Assembly: GCF_002939865.1 (NCBI RefSeq)
Contig: NZ_MDEE01000021.1
Span: 19,511-83,510, forward strand
Source: Xanthomonas dyei
GTDB lineage: Bacteria > Pseudomonadota > Gammaproteobacteria > Xanthomonadales > Xanthomonadaceae
DNA length: 64,000 nt
Reading direction: 5' to 3'
In this document: positions 26,484-33,594 of the stretch, piece by piece
How positions within the stretch are numbered: position 1 is the stretch's first letter
How the letters are laid out: each line of letters starts with the position of its first letter
The notes under the pieces: model-generated
Databases searched by the model: none
What the model saw: only the letters and a program-made list of their open reading frames with translations
Told to the model about the DNA's origin: nothing
Made by a program: the position numbers and the translations under genes

Positions 26484-27116
26484 ATGAAGACAGTCCTGGT
26501 GGCCGCTTCCAAAGGCGGCGTCGGCAAGACCACGATCGCCACCAATCTGGCCGCATACGCGGCCTTGCAAGGCCAGCGCACCGTGCTGGCAGATGCCGAT
26601 CCGCAGGGCTCGTCCACACGCTGGGCGCAGCGACGCGCCAGCCTCGACAGTGCGGTACTGCCGATCGACGCCACCAAGCGCCGCAACTGGCAGGCGGCAG
26701 TCCCCGATGGCACCGACCAGCTGATCATCGACGCGCCGGCCGGTGCGATGGCCGACGACCTGAGCGGCTTTCTGGACCACGTCGACGCCATCGTGGTGCC
26801 GGTGCTGTCCTCGGCCCTGGACATCGAAGCGGTGGTGGGCTTTCTCAACACGCTGGCCAAGGTGCCGCGCGTGCATCAGCGCAAGCTCCCGGTCGGCCTG
26901 GTGCTCAACCGCGCCCGCCCCTGGACCCAGACCGCCCAGCAGGCCGCCGAGATGATCGGGACCTGGCCTTATCCGCTGGTGACCCAATTGCGCGACACCC
27001 AGGCCTACGTGGTCATGGCCGGGCTGGGGCGCAGCTTGTTCGATTACCGCTCGGCGCAGGTGCGCGACCATCAACAGGACTGGGAGCCGCTGTTGAAGTG
27101 GCTCAAGAAGTCCTAG
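26484..27116 (+). CDS. ParA-family ATPase (orphan)
   Basis: A 210-residue P-loop ATPase with the deviant Walker A 'KGGVGKTT' (10-17), a switch region 'ADADPQGSS' and 'LIIDAPAG'. It is compact and lacks the N-terminal HTH of plasmid ParA. No parB or parS-like repeat accompanies it, so it is not the chromosome partition pair. Orphan members position cellular cargos or act in cell-division or chemotaxis placement; the cargo is unknown. The ATG at 26484 follows GGAAGCG. SixA begins 15 bp downstream, so an operon with sixA and yceI is likely. Confidence 0.88.
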   Translation: MKTVLVAASKGGVGKTTIATNLAAYAALQGQRTVLADADPQGSSTRWAQRRASLDSAVLPIDATKRRNWQAAVPDGTDQLIIDAPAGAMADDLSGFLDHVDAIVVPVLSSALDIEAVVGFLNTLAKVPRVHQRKLPVGLVLNRARPWTQTAQQAAEMIGTWPYPLVTQLRDTQAYVVMAGLGRSLFDYRSAQVRDHQQDWEPLLKWLKKS

Positions 27117-27131
27117 AACCGGAAAGTTCTT

Positions 27132-27608
27132 ATGCGCGAATTGATCTTGTTGCGACACGCCCATGCCGAGCCGGCCGATACCGGCCAGGCCGACTTCGAC
27201 CGCCCGCTGTCCCCGCACGGCATCGCCGAGGCGGAATCTGCCGGGCGTTGGTTGCGCGAACAGCGGCTGGTCCCCGACCGGGTGCTGTGCTCGCCGGCGC
27301 GGCGTTCCCGCGAGACCCTGGAGGCAGTGCTCGAGCTCACTGGCTATATCGAACAACGCCTGGACGAACGCATCTACGAAGCGACCCCGGGCACCCTGGC
27401 CAGCCTGGTGGACGAACATCGCGAGGCCGAGCGCCTGCTGCTGGTCGGTCACAACCCGGGCCTGGAGCGGTTGGCTGCGCTGATGCATAGCGGGCAGACC
27501 GGCGACTACCGCGGTATGCCTACCGCCTCGATCGCCCTGCTGGCGCTGCCGCTGGACGCTAGCATCGAGCCAGGGATCGCCCGCCTGACCGCCTTCTGGT
27601 GGCCTTGA
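27132..27608 (+). CDS. sixA: SixA-type phosphohistidine phosphatase
   Basis: Histidine-phosphatase superfamily protein of 158 residues. The catalytic motif is 'LLRHAHAE' with phospho-accepting His9 at the N-terminus; other core marks are 'CSPARRSRETLE' and 'LLLVGHNPGLERL' containing the second His. E. coli SixA dephosphorylates PTS-type phosphohistidines (ArcB, NPr), a plausible role here. Spacing to the ParA gene is 15 bp and to the YceI gene 3 bp, so these are co-transcribed. Confidence 0.88.
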   Translation: MRELILLRHAHAEPADTGQADFDRPLSPHGIAEAESAGRWLREQRLVPDRVLCSPARRSRETLEAVLELTGYIEQRLDERIYEATPGTLASLVDEHREAERLLLVGHNPGLERLAALMHSGQTGDYRGMPTASIALLALPLDASIEPGIARLTAFWWP

Positions 27609-27611
27609 TCC

Positions 27612-28184
27612 GTGTCATCGTCGCTGCGCTGGTTCGCCTGGCTCGCGCTCTGGGTCGCGCTCCCCTGCCTTGCGCAGCAGAAAGTGCACGTCATCGATCC
27701 GGTGCAGTCGCGCTTCGGGTTCGAGATCAAGACCCGCTTCGGCATGAAGATCGAGGGGTTCTTCCCGCGTTTTCGCGGTGAACTGGTGGAATTGCCGGAC
27801 CGGCGCATGCAGGTGCGCTTCCGGCTGGACGCCTCCCAGGTGGAGATTCCGGGCAAGGACCGCTACACCAGCTGGATGCGCGGCGAGGATTTTTTCGACG
27901 TGGCGCGCTACCCGGTGGTGGAATTCGAGTCGCTGCCTTACGCCGAAGAAGTGGTCAAAGGCGGCGGCGACATCACCGGCAACCTGACCATCCGCGGAAT
28001 CACCCACATCGAGACCCTGCATGTCGCACCGGCTGAATGCGCGCGGCCGGGCTATGATTGCGACGTGATCAGTCGAGGTACGGTCCTGCGTGGACGTTAC
28101 GGAATGAATGCGTGGCAGATGGCCCTGGGCGACAGGGTGACATTCATTCTGCGTGGGCGGTTGCTGGAGGCGCGGCGCCCGTGA
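27612..28184 (+). CDS. YceI-family periplasmic lipid-binding protein
   Basis: A 190-residue protein from a GTG start with signal peptide ~1-21 ('WFAWLALWVALPCLAQQ'). The YceI lipocalin-like barrel covers ~25-188: 'IDPVQSRFGFEIKTRFGMKIEGFFPRF', 'DFFDVARYPVVEFES', 'GNLTIRGITHIETL'. The family binds polyisoprenoids or other lipids in the periplasm. Its last four bases overlap the PLD gene (GTGA), coupling the two. A role in carrying quinone- or undecaprenyl-like lipids is inference. Confidence 0.88.
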   Translation: MSSSLRWFAWLALWVALPCLAQQKVHVIDPVQSRFGFEIKTRFGMKIEGFFPRFRGELVELPDRRMQVRFRLDASQVEIPGKDRYTSWMRGEDFFDVARYPVVEFESLPYAEEVVKGGGDITGNLTIRGITHIETLHVAPAECARPGYDCDVISRGTVLRGRYGMNAWQMALGDRVTFILRGRLLEARRP

Positions 28185-30196
28185 GGTTCCTGCTGAGGCT
28201 GCTTGTGCTGGCAACCCTGTTGCTCGGCACCGGATGCGCCGGCCTGTCGCAAACCGAACGTCATCGTGCTGTCGGCGTTGCCGCTGCGGCGCGCAGCACC
28301 GTGGTCAGCTGCACCCAGGCCAATCACTGCGCCCAGCCCTCGCCGCTGCGCACGCTGGGCGGCGAGGCCATCACTGCCTCAACACCGGCCGCGCCGCGGC
28401 ATTACGCCACCATTGTCGACCACGGCGAAGAATCGCTGGTGGCGCGGCTCAACCTGATCCGCAGCGCCACCCGCAGCATCGACCTGCAAACCTATATCTT
28501 CGACAAGGACGACAGCGCGCGCATGATTCTGGACGCGCTGACCGACGCAGCCCAGCGCGGGGTCAAGGTGCGGATCCTGATCGATCAGCTGTCGGCAATC
28601 GCCGATCTGCAGATTCTCGGCGCGCTGGCCAGCACCCACGAAAACCTGCAGCTGCGCGTCTACAACCCCACCTTCGGCAAGGTCAAACTCAATTACTTCG
28701 ATTACGCCGGCAGCGTGGTGTGCTGTTTCCGGCGCTTCAACCAGCGCATGCACAACAAGTTGCTGGTGGTGGACGATGTGCTGGGCGTGGTCGGCGGGCG
28801 CAATTACCAGGACGACTATTACGACTGGGACAGCGAATACAACTTCCGCGACCGCGACGTGATTGTGGCCGGCCCGGAAGTGCGCGCGATGGCGGCCAAC
28901 TTCGATGCGTTCTGGCGCGCGCGGCGCAGCGTGCCGGCCGAGCGCCTGAACGATGTGGGCCGGCTGCTGCTGGAGCAGGGCGCGCCGCAGATGCCGCCCG
29001 CACAGTTCCGGCGCCCGGATCGGGTGGCGCGGGTGGACCAGGAAGCGCGCGATCCGCAGTTCGTGCGCGATGCCTTCGTCACCCCGGCGATGCCGGTGCA
29101 GCGCGTGCTCTATGTGGCCGACCTGCCACAGAAGCATCGCAGGGAACACGCCGCCAAGGCGGTATCGACGGCGCCGGAACTGGACGGCCTGATCGCCGGC
29201 GCGCAGCAGGAAGTGCTGCTGCAAACGCCTTATCTGGTGTTGTCCGACGAGGCCCAGGCGATCTTCCGCGCGCTGCGCAAACGCCCGCAGCCGCCGCGCA
29301 TCGTGGTGTCGACCAACAGCCTGGCAGCCACCGACAACCCCATCGTGTATGCGCTGTCGTACAAGTTCAAACGCCGCAACATGCGCGAGCTGGGCTTCAA
29401 TCTGTACGAGTTCAAGCCGTTTCCGCTGGACGCGCCGGTGGATTACGCCAATCTGGTGCCGGACCCGCTCAATCCCGTCTCCGACATCAACGAAGACAGC
29501 CGCGACACTCGTTTGATCGGCGGCAGTGCGGCCGGCAATGCGATGCGTGGCAGCCGCGGTGCAGACACCCGCGGTACTGGCGGCAGCGTGATTCGCGGCA
29601 GCAGTGGCGCCGGCCGTGCGCCCGGCGGCAGCGAGGTCGATCGCCGCGTGTTGCGTACCGAAACCCGGCCGTCGTTTCTGGGCACCCGCGCGGTCAATAA
29701 ACCGCTGCCGGTGACCCGCGCCGGTGCGCGCATGGGGTTGCACGCCAAATCGCTGGTGGTGGATCGCCGCATCGGCGTGATCGGCACGCACAACTTCGAT
29801 CCGCGCAGCGAGAACTACAACACCGAAGCGGCGGTGGTGATCGACGATGCGCGCTTTGCGCAGGCGCTGGCGGCCAGCATCGAGCGCGACATGAACCCGG
29901 AAAATGCCTGGACGGTGGCCCCGCGCGAAAAACCGCCGGTGTTGAGCGGATTGAACTACAGCGTGGGCAAGGTGTCCGAAGCGTTGCCGGTGCTGGACTT
30001 CTGGCCGTGGCGCTACGCGACCAATTACGAGTTCCAGCCCGGCCCCGACTGCCCGTTCCCGCTCAAGCGGCAGGACCCGCAGTTCCGGAAGTGCTATGTG
30101 GCGGTGGGTGACTTCCCCGAGGTCAACGTCGGCCCGAAATGGTTGCTGGTGCGCATGCTGACCGCATTCGGCGCCGGCCTGGTGCCGATTCTGTAA
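28181..30196 (+). CDS. Phospholipase D-family lipoprotein
   Basis: Two-HKD phospholipase D/cardiolipin synthase-like protein of 671 residues, starting at a GTG overlapping the yceI stop. The lipobox 'LLLGTGCAG' marks it as a lipoprotein. HKD1 is 'HNKLLVVDD' (His191) and HKD2 'HAKSLVVDR' (His521); each is followed by the family's G-G/T-x-N-(Y/F) motif. Residues ~444-488, between the two halves, form a Gly/Ser/Arg-rich low-complexity loop ('AAGNAMRGSRGADTRGTGG'). This could be a cell-envelope phosphatidyltransferase or nuclease; the lipid role is favoured by the YceI partner. Confidence 0.9.
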   Translation: MRFLLRLLVLATLLLGTGCAGLSQTERHRAVGVAAAARSTVVSCTQANHCAQPSPLRTLGGEAITASTPAAPRHYATIVDHGEESLVARLNLIRSATRSIDLQTYIFDKDDSARMILDALTDAAQRGVKVRILIDQLSAIADLQILGALASTHENLQLRVYNPTFGKVKLNYFDYAGSVVCCFRRFNQRMHNKLLVVDDVLGVVGGRNYQDDYYDWDSEYNFRDRDVIVAGPEVRAMAANFDAFWRARRSVPAERLNDVGRLLLEQGAPQMPPAQFRRPDRVARVDQEARDPQFVRDAFVTPAMPVQRVLYVADLPQKHRREHAAKAVSTAPELDGLIAGAQQEVLLQTPYLVLSDEAQAIFRALRKRPQPPRIVVSTNSLAATDNPIVYALSYKFKRRNMRELGFNLYEFKPFPLDAPVDYANLVPDPLNPVSDINEDSRDTRLIGGSAAGNAMRGSRGADTRGTGGSVIRGSSGAGRAPGGSEVDRRVLRTETRPSFLGTRAVNKPLPVTRAGARMGLHAKSLVVDRRIGVIGTHNFDPRSENYNTEAAVVIDDARFAQALAASIERDMNPENAWTVAPREKPPVLSGLNYSVGKVSEALPVLDFWPWRYATNYEFQPGPDCPFPLKRQDPQFRKCYVAVGDFPEVNVGPKWLLVRMLTAFGAGLVPIL

Positions 30197-30207
30197 TCGA
30201 CAGCTAA

Positions 30208-30350
30208 GCGCAGCTGACAAAACCTACTGTGCTCGCCGCCAGCCAGGCGCGGCCTGCGCTCGGTGCGGCATCTACCACCCGTACACTCCGGCTCTGAGCG
30301 CGCGGTCCACACCCACGTGACAACTGCTCGCTGCGGTTTTTAGCCGCTCT
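30208..30350 (+). repeat. ~143-bp MITE-like repeat, copy B
   Basis: Starts GCGCAGCTGACAAAACC and ends GGTTTTTAGCCGCTCT, imperfect inverted copies. Same orientation as copies A and D. It begins 12 bp after the phospholipase D stop codon. Confidence 0.7.
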
Positions 30351-30539
30351 AGGGCTGCAATCGTTCGACAGCAACAAGCGGCGTGCGCTGCCGGGAGCTG
30401 GTAAAACCACCCTGGCACCCGCCGGCGCGACCACTCCCGCCAATCCGGGGCAAGCAGCGACACCGACGATTGCAGTAGCCTTGAATCCACCAGACAGCGG
30501 CAGGCGTTGCACCAGCCGCAATCTCGCAGATGCTGTTGC

Positions 30540-30609
30540 GATTCCCGATTCCCGATTCCCGATTCCCGATCCCCAATCCCCAATCCCCAATCCCCAATCC
30601 CCAATCCCC
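30540..30609 (+). repeat. 7-bp tandem array
   Basis: Ten contiguous heptamers: four GATTCCC, one GATCCCC, five AATCCCC. The array ends five bases before the thioesterase ATG at 30615, so it occupies the place of the promoter or ribosome-binding site of that gene. A similar array is at 37206-37343. Confidence 0.9.
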
Positions 30610-30614
30610 AGCCC

Positions 30615-31043
30615 ATGACCTTCCGCGCTCCCGTCGATCTCGCCGCCCTCAACGCCTCCAGCCGCAACACCCTGATCGAACAGCTGGGCATCGTGTTCAC
30701 CGACGCTGGCGACGACTGGCTGCGCGCCACCATGCCGGTGGATGCGCGCACCAAGCAGCCGTATGGCCTGCTGCATGGCGGCGCCTCGGTGGTGCTGGCC
30801 GAAACCCTGGGCAGCAGCGCCGGCAATCTGTGCGTGGAGATGAGCACCCAGATGTGCGTGGGGCTGGAGATCAACGCCAACCATCTGCGCGCGGCCACCG
30901 AGGGCCTGGTCACCGGCACCGCGCGCGCGGTGCATGTGGGGCGCAGCACGCATGTCTGGGACATCGTCATCGAAAATCCGGCCGGCAAGCGCGTCTGCGT
31001 CTCGCGTCTTACGTTGGCGGTGGTGGCGCGCACCAATGGCTGA
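30615..31043 (+). CDS. PaaI-type hotdog-fold thioesterase
   Basis: A 142-residue thioesterase that hydrolyses acyl- or aryl-CoA. Hotdog-fold marks: 'QPYGLLHGGASVVLAETLGSSAG', the HGG helix carrying the catalytic carboxylate in 'AETLGS', and 'LEINANHLRAATEGLVTGTARAVHVGRSTHVWDI'. It matches the menI/PaaI group in length and motif. The ATG at 30615 comes directly after the heptamer array; no ordinary Shine-Dalgarno precedes it, only purine-poor repeat. The substrate is not defined. Confidence 0.88.
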   Translation: MTFRAPVDLAALNASSRNTLIEQLGIVFTDAGDDWLRATMPVDARTKQPYGLLHGGASVVLAETLGSSAGNLCVEMSTQMCVGLEINANHLRAATEGLVTGTARAVHVGRSTHVWDIVIENPAGKRVCVSRLTLAVVARTNG

Positions 31044-31160
31044 ACACGCCTGGCAGCTGCATGGGTGGAACAGCGCCATCCGCTGCCGGCACTGCGCCGC
31101 GGCCGAGCTGCTGTCACAATAGCCGTGCCTCCTTCCCCCGTTACCGGTCCCGTTCGTCGA

Positions 31161-31964
31161 ATGAGCGAGTCATCCCTGGACGCCACGCGCGACGCTGGCG
31201 GCCCGCTGCGTTGGTTCCGGTACCTGTATCGGGTGCCGCTGCTGCTGCTGCATCTGTGTGTGTTTCTGCCGATCACCATGCTGTGCGTGGTGACGCCGCC
31301 GCTGGCGCGCATCCGCACCGGCCCCCAGGACACCCTGGACGAGCTGATGATCCGCTGCTGGCAGGGCAACCTGATGCGTATCTTCGGGTTTCGTCTGCGC
31401 CGCTTCGGCACGCCGCTGTCGGGCGCCACCTTGTTCGTGGCCAACCACGTCAGCTGGGTCGATATCTCCATGCTGCACAGCCAGCGGGTGATGGGCTTTG
31501 TGGCCAAGCGCGAAATCGCCGGCTGGCCGCTGGTGGGCTGGCTGGCGGCCAAGGGCCAGACCATCTTCCATCAACGCGGCAACACCGAATCGCTGGGCGG
31601 GGTGCTGCTGGAAATGCTGCAGCGTTTGCGCAGTGGCAAGCCGGTCGGCGTGTTTCCGGAAGGGCGCACCCGCGGCGGTACCGAAGTGGGTCCGTTCCAT
31701 GCGCGCATCTTCCAGGCGGCGGTGGAAGCCGGTGTGCCGGTGCAGCCGGTGGCGCTGCGCTACGGCGTGCGCGGCAATGCACAGGCGGTGGTGGCCTTTG
31801 GCGAGCGCGAGAGTTTCTTCGCCAACATCGTGCGCCTGCTCGGCGAGCCGTCGCGCCTGGCCGAAATTCATTTCCTGGAGCCGATCGGCGCGTTCGATAT
31901 CGAAGGACGTCGCCGCCTGGCCGACACCTCGCGTCAACGCATCATCGCCGCGATGGAGTCCTGA
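31161..31964 (+). CDS. Lysophospholipid acyltransferase (PlsC-like)
   Basis: Membrane-bound acyltransferase adding an acyl chain to lysophosphatidic acid or a related lysolipid. The product has 267 residues from the ATG at 31161. A hydrophobic stretch lies at ~25-50 ('VPLLLLHLCVFLPITMLCVV'). The HX4D motif is 'NHVSWVD' (His96, Asp101) and the acceptor-binding motif is 'FPEGRTR' (165-171). Housekeeping PlsC is usually similar in size, so this is either PlsC itself or a second lysolipid acyltransferase (OlsA-like). The YheT hydrolase follows after 63 bp. Confidence 0.88.
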   Translation: MSESSLDATRDAGGPLRWFRYLYRVPLLLLHLCVFLPITMLCVVTPPLARIRTGPQDTLDELMIRCWQGNLMRIFGFRLRRFGTPLSGATLFVANHVSWVDISMLHSQRVMGFVAKREIAGWPLVGWLAAKGQTIFHQRGNTESLGGVLLEMLQRLRSGKPVGVFPEGRTRGGTEVGPFHARIFQAAVEAGVPVQPVALRYGVRGNAQAVVAFGERESFFANIVRLLGEPSRLAEIHFLEPIGAFDIEGRRRLADTSRQRIIAAMES

Positions 31965-32027
31965 GCCGGCGATGCACGCGCTCATCCACCCAGCGGCTGG
32001 CGTCCTCGTACCTGGCCCGATGCGCGC

Positions 32028-33014
32028 ATGAACGCCTCCGACTTTCAGCCACCGCGCTGGCTGCGCAATCCGCATGTGCAATCGGTGCTGGGCAGCAGCG
32101 CCTTGCGCCGGCTGCGTAGCCGCCAGTTGCTGAGCGCCAGCGGTGCGGTGACCAGCGAACATATTCTCGACGGCGGCGACGGCGTGCGCCTGCAGGGCTG
32201 GATGAGCGTGCCGCCCGGCGATGCGCCGGTGCGCGGTACCGTGCTGCTGCTGCACGGTTGGGAAGGCAGCGCCGATTCCAATTACATGCGGCTGACCGCC
32301 GCGCGCCTGCTCGGACTCGGCTACCAGGTGTTCCGGCTGAACTTCCGCGATCACGGCGACACCCACCATCTCAATGTGGACCTGTTCCACTCCGATCGCA
32401 TCGACGAGGTGGTCAACGCGGCCGGCGATCTGTGGCGGCGCTTTCCTGCGCCGCAGCTGCTGGCGGCCGGGTATTCGCTGGGCGGCAACTTCGCGCTGCG
32501 GCTGGCCTTGCGGGCACCGGCAGCTGGCCTGCCGCTGGCGCGGGTGGCAGCGGTGTGTCCGTTGCTGGACCCGGCCGCCACCATGACCCAGCTGGAAAAA
32601 GGCCCGCAGTTCTACGACTGGTATTTCCGCCGCAAATGGCGCGAATCGCTGCTGCGCAAGCGCAAGCTGTTCCCGGACCAGCACGGCTACGACGACGCCA
32701 CCCTGGCGCTGGACATGCGCGAGCTGATGGCCTGGCTGGCGGTGCAGCACACCGGCCACGGCTCGCTGGAAGCGTATTTCGACAGCTATTCGATCGCCGG
32801 CGAACGCCTGGCCGGACTGCAGGTGCCCTCGGACATCCTGATGGCCGAAGACGACCCGGTGATTCCGTTCGAGGACTTCGCCGGCTGGAAACTGCCGGCG
32901 CACGCGCACCTGGAAATCGCGCGTTGGGGCGGGCATTGCGGCTTTCTGGAAAACGCCCGCGGCGACGGCTTTGCCGAACGCTGGGTGGCCGAGCGGCTGG
33001 CGGCCGCTCTTTAG
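32028..33014 (+). CDS. YheT-family alpha/beta hydrolase
   Basis: A 328-residue hydrolase of the YheT/ABHD1-3 group. The N-terminal 'FQPPRWLRNPHVQSVLGS' is the group's hallmark. The catalytic triad is Ser150 in 'AAGYSLGGNFALR', Asp in 'LMAEDDPVIP' and His in 'RWGGHCGFLE'. Related eukaryotic enzymes hydrolyse phospholipids or esters; the bacterial substrate is unknown. Placement just after a lysolipid acyltransferase hints at lipid remodelling, which is inference. The repeat copy C begins directly after its stop. Confidence 0.9.
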   Translation: MNASDFQPPRWLRNPHVQSVLGSSALRRLRSRQLLSASGAVTSEHILDGGDGVRLQGWMSVPPGDAPVRGTVLLLHGWEGSADSNYMRLTAARLLGLGYQVFRLNFRDHGDTHHLNVDLFHSDRIDEVVNAAGDLWRRFPAPQLLAAGYSLGGNFALRLALRAPAAGLPLARVAAVCPLLDPAATMTQLEKGPQFYDWYFRRKWRESLLRKRKLFPDQHGYDDATLALDMRELMAWLAVQHTGHGSLEAYFDSYSIAGERLAGLQVPSDILMAEDDPVIPFEDFAGWKLPAHAHLEIARWGGHCGFLENARGDGFAERWVAERLAAAL

Positions 33015-33154
33015 GGGGCTAACAAACCGTAGCGAGCAGTCGTCAGGTGGCTGCGAGCGGCGCGCTCAGAACCGGTGTGCACGCGTTGTCCATGCCACAC
33101 CGAGCGCCGGCCGCGCCCGCCTTGCGGCTGCACAGGAGTTTTTTAGCTACTCTT
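33015..33154 (-). repeat. ~140-bp MITE-like repeat, copy C
   Basis: Reverse orientation to copies A, B and D: starts GGGGCTAACAAACCGTAGCG and ends GTTTTTTAGCTACTCT. It lies between the yheT stop and a small membrane-protein gene. Confidence 0.68.
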
Positions 33155-33160
33155 ACAGTT

Positions 33161-33445
33161 ATGTTGAAAAGACATCAGTCTCTCGATGCCCTGGTCGCTG
33201 TTCTATCAGCGGTTACAGGCGGGCTGATGGTCTACTTCAGCTCGATCAGGCTCTACGCGTATCTGCAGACCGGCGAGATCCTGTTCCGACCACGACTAGG
33301 ACCGGCCTTCGTTGGTCCCCACGCTGCGATCTGGTACGCGGGGCATCTGGTCCTCGGGATGCTGTGCGTGGCCTACGGTGCAAGCGTGCTGCGTCGCATG
33401 TCGGCACGCGTCCCAACCGCCGACCCGCGCGATCAATCGAGCTGA
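33161..33445 (+). CDS. Small hypothetical membrane protein
   Basis: From the ATG at 33161 the frame encodes 94 residues with two hydrophobic segments: 'ALVAVLSAVTGGLMVYFSSIRLYAYL' and 'HAAIWYAGHLVLGMLCVAYGASVL'. It has a short cytoplasmic Arg-containing tail. I know no family. It begins right after repeat copy C, which would have to supply or hold its promoter. Confidence is moderate because there is no strong Shine-Dalgarno at the start (CAGGAG is ~25 bp upstream). Confidence 0.5.
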   Translation: MLKRHQSLDALVAVLSAVTGGLMVYFSSIRLYAYLQTGEILFRPRLGPAFVGPHAAIWYAGHLVLGMLCVAYGASVLRRMSARVPTADPRDQSS

Positions 33446-33594
33446 GATCGGCAATGGCGATGGATGCGGGACCTTGCGTAGAACGCCGGGCAGTCGCAGC
33501 GCGGGCTTGGCGATAGATCGCAGCGTCCGTCCCACACCAGGCCGCCGCAGCGCGCATCGTTACAATAGCGGTTTGTCCGGGACACGCCGCCGCC

